Shown here piece after piece: positions 6,997 to 16,607 of a stretch of 64,000 nucleotides of DNA. The stretch spans positions 1,798,001 to 1,862,000 of the forward strand of contig NZ_CP109473.1 of assembly GCF_036227405.1 (NCBI RefSeq), read 5' to 3'. This DNA is from Streptomyces sp. NBC_01460. GTDB lineage: Bacteria; Actinomycetota; Actinomycetes; Streptomycetales; Streptomycetaceae. Below the pieces are notes generated by a model, which saw only the letters and a program-made list of their open reading frames with translations, did not search any database and was not told where the DNA came from. Every line of letters starts with the position of its first letter. Position 1 is the first letter of the stretch. The translations under genes were made by a program, and so were the position numbers.

Positions 6997-8051
6997 GCCT
7001 GTACGTCCTCCTGCGGCTCGCGCGTCTCCTGGTCGAACTCGTCCGTGACCAGCGGTTCAGCCCCCTCGCCCCCGGCCCAGCGGACCAGGAGCTCGCCGAG
7101 CGCCTCCTCCTGGTCGAGCGCGACCGCCTTCTCCCGGTAGAGCTCCAGGAGCGCCAGGAAGCGGGCGACGACCGTGAGGGTGTCCGCCGCGTCCTCGGTG
7201 AGCACCCGGAAGCTGATCTCGCCCTCCGCGCGCAGCCGCACCACCACGATCTCCGCCTGCTCGCGCACGCTCACCAGCGGTGCGTGGATGTGGTCGACGT
7301 AGACCTGCGGCTTCGGCTTCGGCTGCATCGCCTTCACGGCGAGCCGGGCGAAGCCTTCCGGGCCGATGCTGATCACGACCTCGGGCAGCAGCTCGGCGTG
7401 CTGGGGTTCGAGCCCGACCGTACGGGGGTAGCGGCGGGACTCCGACTCCAGCCGGTCGCTGAAGATCTCCGCGATCCTCTTGTACGCGCGGTACTGCAGC
7501 AGCCGCGCGAAGAGCAGGTCCCGCGCCTCCAGGAGTGCGAGGTCCGCCTCGTCCTCCACCTCGGCCGTGGGGAGGAGCCGGGCGGCCTTCAGGTCGAGCA
7601 GGGTCGCGGCGACGACGAGGAACTCGGTGGTCTGGTCGAGGTCCCAGTCCGGTCCCATGGCGCGGATGTGGGCCATGAACTCGTCGGTGACCTTCGACAG
7701 CGCGACCTCGGTCACATCGAGCTTGTGCTTGGAGATCAGCTGGAGGAGCAGGTCGAAGGGACCCTCGAAGTTGACGAGCCGCACGGTGAACCGCCGGTCG
7801 TCTCCGGCCTCACGGGGTTCCACCGGCTCAGGGGGCGGCAGGGCGTCCGGAGGGCTCTCGACGGGGCCGCCGGTGGCACCCGGAACGGCCTCAGGGGCCT
7901 CTGTGGCCGCCTCGGCGCCTGACGGGGCCGAAGGAGCCTCGTGGAAGGCCGCGGGAGCCTCAGGAGCCGCCGGTACGCCCGCGGCCCGTATCCCCGGGCC
8001 GCGGCCGAGGGCGCGGCGGGTCGGGCGGGGCGTGTCGTCGGCAGTCGGCAT
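6993..8051 (-). CDS. scpA: Segregation and condensation protein A (kleisin)
   Basis: 352-residue kleisin subunit of SMC-ScpAB. The conserved core starts near residue 105 with FTVRLVNFEGPFDLLLQLI and ends in a winged helix (FLALLELYREKAVALDQEE) that contacts SMC. I chose ATG 8051 (MPTADDTPRPTRR) over more upstream starts. The segment before it is low-complexity and would overlap the RHH-like gene. About 100 residues after the start are Ala/Pro/Glu-rich and probably disordered. It lies 100 nt downstream of the RHH-like gene. Confidence 0.93.
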   Translation of the reverse strand: MPTADDTPRPTRRALGRGPGIRAAGVPAAPEAPAAFHEAPSAPSGAEAATEAPEAVPGATGGPVESPPDALPPPEPVEPREAGDDRRFTVRLVNFEGPFDLLLQLISKHKLDVTEVALSKVTDEFMAHIRAMGPDWDLDQTTEFLVVAATLLDLKAARLLPTAEVEDEADLALLEARDLLFARLLQYRAYKRIAEIFSDRLESESRRYPRTVGLEPQHAELLPEVVISIGPEGFARLAVKAMQPKPKPQVYVDHIHAPLVSVREQAEIVVVRLRAEGEISFRVLTEDAADTLTVVARFLALLELYREKAVALDQEEALGELLVRWAGGEGAEPLVTDEFDQETREPQEDVQA

Positions 8052-8151
8052 GTGCTGGGGTCCAGGGGTGCGGCGGGAGGCGGGCCGTGGCCCCGGGGCG
8101 GGACCGCCCGTACGGCGGCCCTCCCCCGGCAGGCTACCGGCGCGGTGCCGG

Positions 8152-8754
8152 TCAGCGGCCCCGCAGCCTCCGTACGAGGATGCTCGCGTCGCCGCGCGAC
8201 TCCAGGTCGGCCAGGACCACGGCGACCGCCTCGCGGACGATGCGCCCGCGGTCGACGGCGAGTCCGTGCTCACCGCGCAGGACGAGGCGTGCGTGCTCGA
8301 GGTCCATCAGCTCCTCGGCGGACACGTAGACGGTGATCTTCTCGTCGTGGCGCTCCCGGCCGCTGGGCCGGCGGTTCGCGCCCCGTCCGCCCCCTCCGCC
8401 GCGTCCGCGCTGCGGCTGGACGGTGGGAGCCGCCTCCTGCGGCGCCGTACGGGCCCGGGGCGTCGCGGACGCTCCCCGGTCGTCCCCGTCACCACGGCTG
8501 CGGGAGCCGCCGCCGTCGGCGTCCGCCGCGGAGTGCTCCTCCCGGGACGCCCCGGCGGACGTCCCACCGTTCGCCGGTGCGCCGCCCTGACCGGCCTCCG
8601 CCGCCGCCTGATCGCCTCCTCCGGCCGGTGCGGGGACCCGCGCCTCGCCGTTCGCCTTGCGTCGCCGCTCGGCGGGGGACGAGGCCTGCAGGCCCATGCC
8701 CCCGGTGGTACGGAACAACTCGTCGGCCCCCGGCAGACTCACTCGGCGTGACAC
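8152..8754 (-). CDS. Conserved protein with C-terminal RHH-like domain, partner of the ParA-like ATPase
   Basis: 200 residues. The first 130 are low-complexity (Gly/Ala/Arg). The last 65 form a compact module beginning ITVYVSAEELMDLEHARL and continuing VDRGRIVREAVAVVLADLE, which resembles a ribbon-helix-helix: one beta strand and two helices. Such small DNA-binding partners are common next to ParA ATPases. It overlaps the end of the parA-like gene by 16 nt. GTG 8754 has GGGAGG 10 nt upstream; a second GTG at 8742 would give a 4-nt GTGA overlap. No proven function. The DNA-binding role is inferred from fold and position. Confidence 0.85.
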   Translation of the reverse strand: MSRRVSLPGADELFRTTGGMGLQASSPAERRRKANGEARVPAPAGGGDQAAAEAGQGGAPANGGTSAGASREEHSAADADGGGSRSRGDGDDRGASATPRARTAPQEAAPTVQPQRGRGGGGGRGANRRPSGRERHDEKITVYVSAEELMDLEHARLVLRGEHGLAVDRGRIVREAVAVVLADLESRGDASILVRRLRGR

Positions 8755-9899
8755 CGGGCGAGCACCTCCCTGGCGAGCTGGCGGTAGGCGGCGGCACCGA
8801 CGGAGTTCGACGCGTACGTGGTGATGGGTTCACCGGCGACCGTGGTCTCCGGGAAGCGCACGGTGCGTCCGATGACGGTGTGGTAGACGTGGTCGTCGAA
8901 GGCCTCGACGACCCGTGCGAGCACCTCACGGCTGTGCACCGTGCGGGAGTCGTACATGGTGGCGAGGATGCCGTCCAGCTCCAGCTCGGGGTTGAGCCTC
9001 TCCTGGACCTTCTCGATGGTCTCGGTGAGCAGCGCGACACCGCGCAGCGCGAAGAACTCGCACTCGAGCGGGACTATCACCTTGTGAGCCGCCGTCAGGG
9101 CGTTCACGGTGAGCAGACCGAGCGAGGGCTGACAGTCGATCACGATGTAGTCGTAGTCGGCCATCAGCGGCTTGAGGGCGCGCTGCAGCGTCGACTCCCG
9201 GGCCACCTCGCTCACCAGCTGCACCTCGGCGGCCGAGAGGTCGATGTTGCTCGGGAGCAGGTCCATGTTGGGCACGGCCGTCTTCAGCAGGACCTCGTCG
9301 GCCGCCATGCCCCGCTCCATGAGCAGGTTGTAGACGGTGAGGTCGAGCTCCATCGGGTTGACCCCGAGGCCGACCGACAGGGCTCCCTGCGGGTCGAAGT
9401 CGACGAGCAGGACGCGCCGGCCGTACTCGGCGAGCGCGGCACCCAGGTTGATGGTCGACGTGGTCTTGCCGACGCCGCCCTTCTGGTTGCACATCGCGAT
9501 GATCTTCGCGGGACCGTGGTCGGTCAGCGGACCGGGGATCGGGAAGTACGGCAGCGGCCGGCCGGTCGGGCCGATCCGCTCGCGTCGCTGGCGGGCCGCG
9601 TCGGGCGCGAGCGTGGCCGCGTACTCCGGATCGGGCTCGTATTCGGCATCGGGGTCGTAGAAGTGCCCCTCGGGCACCTCGGCGAAGTCGGCGAAGTGGG
9701 CGGTCTCCCGGCCACTTTCGTTGCCGGCCATGGCGTTCACGTGTAGGCCGTCCATCATCTGGGGGGCTGTCGTCATGTGCTGGTGGGTGGCGAAGGTGCG
9801 GACAGCGACGGAGCCGACAGCTTCGAGCCCGATCGGGCTCAGACCCCGTGCGGGCATCCCTGGCTGACCACCCCCAGGAGTAATTGTCGACTCATTCAC
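8739..9899 (-). CDS. ParA/MinD-like partition ATPase
   Basis: 386-residue Walker ATPase of the ParA family. The deviant P-loop KGGVGKTT is at 140-147, with LLVDFDPQGALS as A' motif and IVIDCQPSLG as Walker B. An unusual 130-residue N-terminal extension precedes the ATPase core. GTG 9899 has AAGGAGG 11-12 nt upstream. This is not the oriC parAB: it heads the parA-RHH-scpA-scpB-rluB cluster seen in many actinobacteria. It probably organises DNA or a protein cargo in concert with condensin. Confidence 0.92.
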   Translation of the reverse strand: MNESTITPGGGQPGMPARGLSPIGLEAVGSVAVRTFATHQHMTTAPQMMDGLHVNAMAGNESGRETAHFADFAEVPEGHFYDPDAEYEPDPEYAATLAPDAARQRRERIGPTGRPLPYFPIPGPLTDHGPAKIIAMCNQKGGVGKTTSTINLGAALAEYGRRVLLVDFDPQGALSVGLGVNPMELDLTVYNLLMERGMAADEVLLKTAVPNMDLLPSNIDLSAAEVQLVSEVARESTLQRALKPLMADYDYIVIDCQPSLGLLTVNALTAAHKVIVPLECEFFALRGVALLTETIEKVQERLNPELELDGILATMYDSRTVHSREVLARVVEAFDDHVYHTVIGRTVRFPETTVAGEPITTYASNSVGAAAYRQLAREVLARCHAE

Positions 9900-10150
9900 A
9901 AGTCGTCTTACCTCCTTGGATGTGACCAGGAAACTTATCGATAGGTCAGCGTGGCACCATGCCGACGATTGGCGACTCTATGGCGTGTCACCGGTTCGCA
10001 GCAACACAATCCGCCGGACCCGGCCCGATGTGTCGGCAATCGAACACCCCTCTGTCAAGAGCGCGGAGCGCCCGGGGCGCACCTTTCGCGGGGGTGCAAA
10101 ACGGGTGGAGGGTTACGTCTCCGGCGAGTTGGCCCGAGCCCTCTCATACG
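9900..10150. other. Intergenic region with the parA promoter
   Basis: Between the parA-like start and the ald terminator. It holds the strong parA ribosome binding site (about 9911-9917) and an AT-richer CTATCGATAAG stretch (about 9930-9945, minus strand) that could be the -10. I see no gene or tRNA here. Confidence 0.5.
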
Positions 10151-10185
10151 TCCGGCCGGACCTTGCTGGGCAAGGTCCGGCCGGA
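10151..10185 (-). terminator. Terminator after ald
   Basis: Perfect inverted repeat with arms TCCGGCCGGACCTTGC and its complement around TGG, about 16 bp of stem. It starts 32 nt after the ald stop codon. Confidence 0.85.
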
Positions 10186-10216
10186 CGCGCGAGGTTGACG
10201 GGGAGGGTTGACCCGC

Positions 10217-11371
10217 TCAGCCGAGAAGGGTGCTCAGCTCGACGTGGTCGAGACCGTGCGCCTCGGCCACCCCGCGGTAAACCACCTGGCCGTCATGGGT
10301 GTTGAGACCCTTGGCGAGAGCGGCGTCACGGCGCAGGGCGTCGGCCCAGCCGCAGTTCGCGAGCTCCAGGATGTAGGGCAGCGTGGCGTTGGTGAGGGCG
10401 TACGTGGAGGTGTTCGGCACGGCGCCCGGCATGTTCGCGACACAGTAGAAGACCGAGTTGTGGACCATGAAGGTCGGCTCGGCGTGCGTGGTCGGGTACG
10501 AGTCCTCGAAGCAGCCGCCCTGGTCGATCGCGATGTCGACAAGAACACTTCCGGGCTTCATCTTGGCGACCAGCTCGTTGGTGACCAGCTTCGGCGCCTT
10601 CGCACCGGGGATGAGCACGGCGCCCACGACGAGGTCCGCCTCGACGACGGCCTTCTCCAGCTCGAGGGCGTTGGAGACGACGGTCCGCACCTTCGTGCCG
10701 AAGACCTTGTCCGCCTCGCGCAGCTTGTTGATGTCCTTGTCGAGCAGGGTCACGTGGAAGCCGAGCCCGACGGCGATCTGCGTGGCGTTCCAGCCGGAGA
10801 CCCCGCCACCGATGACGACGGCCCTGGCCGACCCCGTACCGGGGACACCGCCGGGGAGCACACCGCGTCCGCCGACCGAGCGCATCAGGTGGTAGGCGCC
10901 GACCTGCGGGGCGAGGCGGCCGGCCACCTCGGACATGGGGGCGAGCAACGGCAGGGCGCGGGTCGCGGTCTCGACCGTCTCGTACGCGATGGCGGTGGTG
11001 CCCGACTCGAGCAGCGCGTCCGTGCAGGCACGGGAGGCGGCCAGGTGCAGGTACGTGAAGAGGGTCTGCCCCTTGCGCAGCCGGTGGTACTCCTCGGCGA
11101 CGGGCTCCTTGACCTTGAGCAGCAGGTCCGCGGCGGCCCAGACCTCGTCGGCGGTCGGGAGGATCCGCGCACCGGCGGCGACGTACTCCGCGTCCGGGAT
11201 GGAGGACCCCTCACCGGCGTGCTGCTCGACGAGGACCTGGTGGCCGTGACGGACGAGCTCATGCACTCCGGCAGGGGTGATCGCCACCCGGAACTCGTTG
11301 TTCTTGACTTCGCGGGGGATGCCGACCTTCACGTCGATCACGGTCCTTGGCTCGGAGATGTGCTCGGACAT
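10217..11371 (-). CDS. ald: L-alanine dehydrogenase
   Basis: 384-residue NAD-dependent alanine dehydrogenase (L-alanine + NAD = pyruvate + ammonia + NADH), cytoplasmic hexamer. The N-terminus VKVGIPREVKNNEFRVAITP carries the substrate-binding Arg and, further on, the EYHRLRKGQTLFTYLHLA segment. The Rossmann motif is VVIGGGVSGWNA at about 187-198. It is monocistronic, with its own hairpin terminator. The 147-bp upstream gap to the STAND gene contains the promoter; an AT-rich stretch lies around 11436-11505. Confidence 0.96.
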   Translation of the reverse strand: MSEHISEPRTVIDVKVGIPREVKNNEFRVAITPAGVHELVRHGHQVLVEQHAGEGSSIPDAEYVAAGARILPTADEVWAAADLLLKVKEPVAEEYHRLRKGQTLFTYLHLAASRACTDALLESGTTAIAYETVETATRALPLLAPMSEVAGRLAPQVGAYHLMRSVGGRGVLPGGVPGTGSARAVVIGGGVSGWNATQIAVGLGFHVTLLDKDINKLREADKVFGTKVRTVVSNALELEKAVVEADLVVGAVLIPGAKAPKLVTNELVAKMKPGSVLVDIAIDQGGCFEDSYPTTHAEPTFMVHNSVFYCVANMPGAVPNTSTYALTNATLPYILELANCGWADALRRDAALAKGLNTHDGQVVYRGVAEAHGLDHVELSTLLG

Positions 11372-11518
11372 AGCGGGAGATACCCGCCTGAACCAAGCAT
11401 AGGGGGAGACACCGCAGAGATACGCGGCAGAGCCATCATTAATGAAGGGCTTCTCGCTGTCCAGCCTTACAAAGCATTAAGTTTTGCCGGAAGTACTACG
11501 GATTTCGTAGGCCGGGCC

Positions 11519-13549
11519 CTACTCCTTGAGCAACCTGTCGGCCGTCGCACGGTGCAGCCGGGCCGCCGCCGGGTCCCCGAGCCGGTCCAGGGTGTCGGCC
11601 AGCCGGAGCTCCAGCGCGGCCTGGAGACGCACGTCACCGGCCCGGCGCGCCAGGTCGACCGCCTCCCTGCAGGTGTGCAGAGACTCCTGCGGCCGCCCCG
11701 CGTACTCCTGCACGCGCGCGGCCTCGCTGAGCGCGCGCGCCTGGGCCGGCACATCCCCGAGCCTGCGGTGGCCCGCAGCCGCCGCCCTCCAGTCGCGCAG
11801 GGCCTCGCCGTAGCGTCCGGCGTACGTGTGGACGGCTCCCAGCCGTCCGTACAGCCGCGCCTCGTCGGCCCGCTCCCCCTGGCCGAGGCGCTGCGCGAGG
11901 GCCCGGCCGTACCAGTCGGAGGCCCGGTTGAAATCCCCCAGCTCGGCGTAGGCGCCGCCTGCGGATTCCATCGCGCGGCCGGTCGCATAGAGGTCGTGCG
12001 CCGCGCGTCCGGCGTCCAGCGCGGCCCGGTAGCGGGCCAGCGCCTCCCGCGTACGGCCGGTCCCGGCGTCCAGATCGGCGAGGTTGAGCAGGGCGGCGGC
12101 CTTCTCGCGGTGCAGGTCGCGGCGCTCCGCCACCTCGAGGACCAGGCCGTGCAGCCCGTACAGCACGGGGGCGGCCTCCTCCGTCCCCCGGTGCACGGCG
12201 AGAGCCCGTACGAGGGCGGCCACCAGCCGGCGGGCGAGGGTGTCCAGGTCCCCCTCGCGCACCGCGGAACGCGCGGCGGCCAGCAGCGCCGGCTCCCGGC
12301 TCCGCAGCCACTCGGCGGCGGACTCGGGATGGGGGAAGCGCAGGGAGCGCGGCAGTCCCGCCAGCCTGCGGCGCGCCGGGGAGTCCTCGGGGTCGGTGAT
12401 CGCACGGCAGGCCTGGAGCCGGCGCACGGTCCGCTCCAGCATCCTGGCCCTGGCCAGCTGGATCTCGGCGGGACGCTCCCGCTCCTCGAGCACGGCGCGC
12501 ACCAGCGGGACGAGGCAGCCGGGCACCTCGTACAGCGGCAGCTCCGCGCCGTTCGACCTGAGCAGCCCGAACCGGACGAAGTCGTCCAGGGTGGTCTGGG
12601 CGGCCGACACCGAGCACCCGGCCAGCGCGGAGGCCGTGTGGGCGTCGGCCAGTCCGGCGGGGGCGAGGGCGAGCAGCCGCAGTATCCCGGCGGCGGCCGG
12701 CGGCAGGGAGTCGTGGACGAGGCGGAAGGCGCGGGCCAGCGGCCGGGCGCCGACGGGCTGGTCGGCGTCGTCCTGCTGGTCGCGCAGCTGCTTGGCGACG
12801 TCCGCGACCGACGCGCCGGGACGGGCGGCGAGCCAGCCCGCGACCAGTGCCAGTGCGGCGGGCTGCCCCCCGCACTCCTCCGTGAGCGTCTCCGCGGTCC
12901 GCGGATCGACGGTGATGCGGACCTGCCCGATGGTGCGGGCGAGCAGCTGGACGGCGGAGCCCGCGTCGAGCCCGCCGATGGTGCACGGGCGGACGCCGGG
13001 GATGCCGGTGAGGGGGCCGGTCGCGGTGGCGACGACCAGGCAGTCCGGGTTGTCCGGCAGCAGCGGGTCGACCTGTTCGGCGTCGACCGCGTCGTCGAGC
13101 ACGATCAGGGCGCGGCGCACGGCGAACGCCTCGCGGACCATCTCGGAGAGTTCGTCCTCGTCGGCTCCGGGCGGGGCGGTGACGGACAGGAGGTCCAGGA
13201 GGCCGCGTGCGGTGCGTTCCGGGGGGACGCGCTCGCCCCCGGGTTCGGTGAGCGAGACCCGGAACACGCCGTCGGGGTAGTCGCCCGGTTCGGCGAGCCG
13301 GCGGACGAGTTCGGAGGCGAGGGCGGTGCGTCCGGATCCGGGCCGCCCGGCGATCAGCAGGATCCGGGCACGGGAGGCTTTGCGGCCCGCGAGAGTGTCC
13401 AGACCCGCTTGCTCGATGTCTTCCTGAAGGGCTTTCAACTCGCGTTCGCGGCCGAAGAATTGGGCTGGGGCGGCGTCAGGCGCTTCCTTGGTTCCCGCCG
13501 TCCCCGCCGCTCCGGCCGGGCCGTTGGTGTCCACCGCCTGATCGGTCAC
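11519..13549 (-). CDS. STAND (NB-ARC) ATPase with C-terminal TPR repeats
   Basis: 676 residues. An NB-ARC/AfsR-type ATPase core comes first, with Walker A AGRPGSGRTAL (68-78) and Walker B ALIVLDDA (about 148). A winged-helix follows, then at least five TPR-like helical pairs from about 470 to the end (for example AAALLNLADLDAGTGRTREA and GAVHTYAGRYGEALRDWR). AfsR/SARP proteins have a DNA-binding domain in front of this core; here there is only a 30-residue Ala/Gly/Thr-rich leader. GTG 13549 has GGAG about 10 nt upstream. A signalling role is inferred from the fold; the output is unknown. Confidence 0.88.
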   Translation of the reverse strand: MTDQAVDTNGPAGAAGTAGTKEAPDAAPAQFFGRERELKALQEDIEQAGLDTLAGRKASRARILLIAGRPGSGRTALASELVRRLAEPGDYPDGVFRVSLTEPGGERVPPERTARGLLDLLSVTAPPGADEDELSEMVREAFAVRRALIVLDDAVDAEQVDPLLPDNPDCLVVATATGPLTGIPGVRPCTIGGLDAGSAVQLLARTIGQVRITVDPRTAETLTEECGGQPAALALVAGWLAARPGASVADVAKQLRDQQDDADQPVGARPLARAFRLVHDSLPPAAAGILRLLALAPAGLADAHTASALAGCSVSAAQTTLDDFVRFGLLRSNGAELPLYEVPGCLVPLVRAVLEERERPAEIQLARARMLERTVRRLQACRAITDPEDSPARRRLAGLPRSLRFPHPESAAEWLRSREPALLAAARSAVREGDLDTLARRLVAALVRALAVHRGTEEAAPVLYGLHGLVLEVAERRDLHREKAAALLNLADLDAGTGRTREALARYRAALDAGRAAHDLYATGRAMESAGGAYAELGDFNRASDWYGRALAQRLGQGERADEARLYGRLGAVHTYAGRYGEALRDWRAAAAGHRRLGDVPAQARALSEAARVQEYAGRPQESLHTCREAVDLARRAGDVRLQAALELRLADTLDRLGDPAAARLHRATADRLLKE

Positions 13550-13722
13550 GGGCCACGCTCCACTTCACTGCACGCGGTTGCCCGCCGGAACTCCGGGCGG
13601 GGCCTTTCGAGCGTAGTTCAGTGGTGCGTGCGATCACGGCCGAGCGCGGCGGAGACGTCCCCCGATCGGATCAGGTTTTCGTACGATCGGCCCCTCATCG
13701 GACCGGGCCCGCCGCCCCGTTC

Positions 13723-13771
13723 GGCCCGCCCCGGCCGGCCTCTGCGAGGGCGGACCGGGGCCGGACGGGCC
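13723..13771 (-). terminator. Possible terminator after the Nudix gene
   Basis: Inverted repeat with outer arms GGCCCG/CGGGCC and an inner CCCCGG/CCGGGG pairing, directly after the stop codon of the Nudix gene. Pairing is imperfect. Confidence 0.4.
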
Positions 13772-13772
13772 G

Positions 13773-14399
13773 TCAGGCGTCGAAGGGGCGGGCCGGCCAG
13801 GGCGCGTCGGCGGGCCGCAGCGCGTCCACCCCGTCGCCCGCGAGGACCGCGGTCAGCGACAGGACGCCCACGACCAGGCAGTTGTTGTGCAGATCTCCGT
13901 CGAGGACGCCCCGTACGAGCTCCTCCAGGGGCACCCGGGCCTGCTCCATGTCGGCCTCCTCCTCGGCGACCTCGAAGCGCTCGCCCTCGGCCTCGGAGAG
14001 GTCCCGGGCGAGGAAGACGCGCACGGCTTCGTCGCAGCCGCCGGGCGTGGTGTAGACGTCGGTCAGCACCCGCCAGTCCTCGGCCTTGACGTGGGCCTCC
14101 TCGTACAGCTCGCGCTGCGCGGCGTGCAGCGGGTTCTCGCCGGGGACGTCGAGCAGCCCCGCCGGGATCTCCCACAGTTTGTGGCGCACCGGGTGCCGGT
14201 ACTGCCGCAGGACGAGGACCCGCCCGTCCGCGTCGAGCGCGAGCACGGCCACGGACCCGGGGTGCACCTGGTAGTCGCGGCTGTGGACGCTGCCGTCGGG
14301 CATCACGACGTCGTCGGTGCGGACGCTGGTCTTGTTACCGGTGAAGGGCGTCACCGTCGCGGTGACCTGCCATTCCTCGGGCGTGTCCTGGAAACCCAT
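13773..14399 (-). CDS. Nudix hydrolase, ADP-ribose pyrophosphatase type
   Basis: 208 residues. The Nudix box is intact: GLLDVPGENPLHAAQRELYE followed by EA (about residues 82-103), preceded by the LWEIPAG motif characteristic of ADP-ribose pyrophosphatases. These cleave ADP-ribose to AMP and ribose 5-phosphate. ATG 14399 has GGGAGGA 5-7 nt upstream, whereas the longer frame to 14447 would run through the pyrG terminator. It lies downstream of pyrG in the same direction but behind a hairpin. Several other genes in the window also handle NAD or ADP-ribose. Confidence 0.92.
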   Translation of the reverse strand: MGFQDTPEEWQVTATVTPFTGNKTSVRTDDVVMPDGSVHSRDYQVHPGSVAVLALDADGRVLVLRQYRHPVRHKLWEIPAGLLDVPGENPLHAAQRELYEEAHVKAEDWRVLTDVYTTPGGCDEAVRVFLARDLSEAEGERFEVAEEEADMEQARVPLEELVRGVLDGDLHNNCLVVGVLSLTAVLAGDGVDALRPADAPWPARPFDA

Positions 14400-14425
14400 G
14401 TACGTCCTCCCACGAACAAACAGAA

Positions 14426-14463
14426 ACCGGGGTACACGTCCCGTCAAGGACCCGTACCCCGGT
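14426..14463 (-). terminator. Terminator or attenuator between pyrG and the Nudix gene
   Basis: 10-bp perfect stem (ACCGGGGTAC at 14426-14435 with 14454-14463), followed on the minus strand by TTTCTGTTTGTT. This is the classical hairpin plus U-rich tract, so the Nudix gene is probably expressed at least partly by read-through or its own promoter. Confidence 0.8.
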
Positions 14464-14476
14464 CAACCGTATCGCC

Positions 14477-16147
<1,671 letters not shown>

Positions 16148-16607
16148 AGCCAAAGGGGGCTCCCGTGGTCGCGATCGTGAGGTGCGTACCGGCGTGCCGT
16201 ACGGAGATTTCCGGAGGTGCCGTCGCTGCGGTTCGGGGGCCTCGTCCACTGTCGGGACGACCACCGGTCCACGGGCTACCAGGGTATCAGCGACGAGGAG
16301 AGGTCGCTTCCGGCCATGCCGCCTCATGCCGGAGGCATGACCTCCGGCACGGTGGGCACAAGATCAGCACGTCCGTTTCACGTCCCACCCATTCGCCCGT
16401 GACGGGCGACGGACAACTTGTGGACAGTCGCGCGGATCTCCCGGGTGCGTCGTATCCTGCTCGGACACTCGCTGCCGAGTTGGCCGGCCCAGCGGCTCCA
16501 CCCCAGCCCGCTCACCCGCGCAAGAGCTCGTCGGTTCTACTACAACGACCCCTTGACCAGCAGTAAGCGCCCTGCGGGGCGACATGGCCGTTCGACTGGA
16601 GACGCAC
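16148..16607. other. Divergent promoter region between pyrG and the GH15 gene
   Basis: About 460 bp without a convincing gene. On the minus strand TGATACCCT near 16280-16290 is a possible pyrG -10. On the plus strand CGTATCCTG at 16451-16459 and TACTACAAC near 16540 are possible GH15 promoter elements. A half-site resembling parS (GTTTCACGT at 16374-16382) is not completed on the other arm. Confidence 0.4.

Noticed and set aside
14400..14447. N-terminal extension of the Nudix hydrolase
   Set aside because: It is encoded by the terminator hairpin region; ATG 14399 has a ribosome binding site at the correct distance.
16374..16387. parS-like site near pyrG
   Set aside because: Only the left part GTTTCACGT matches; the right half CCCAC does not complete the palindrome.
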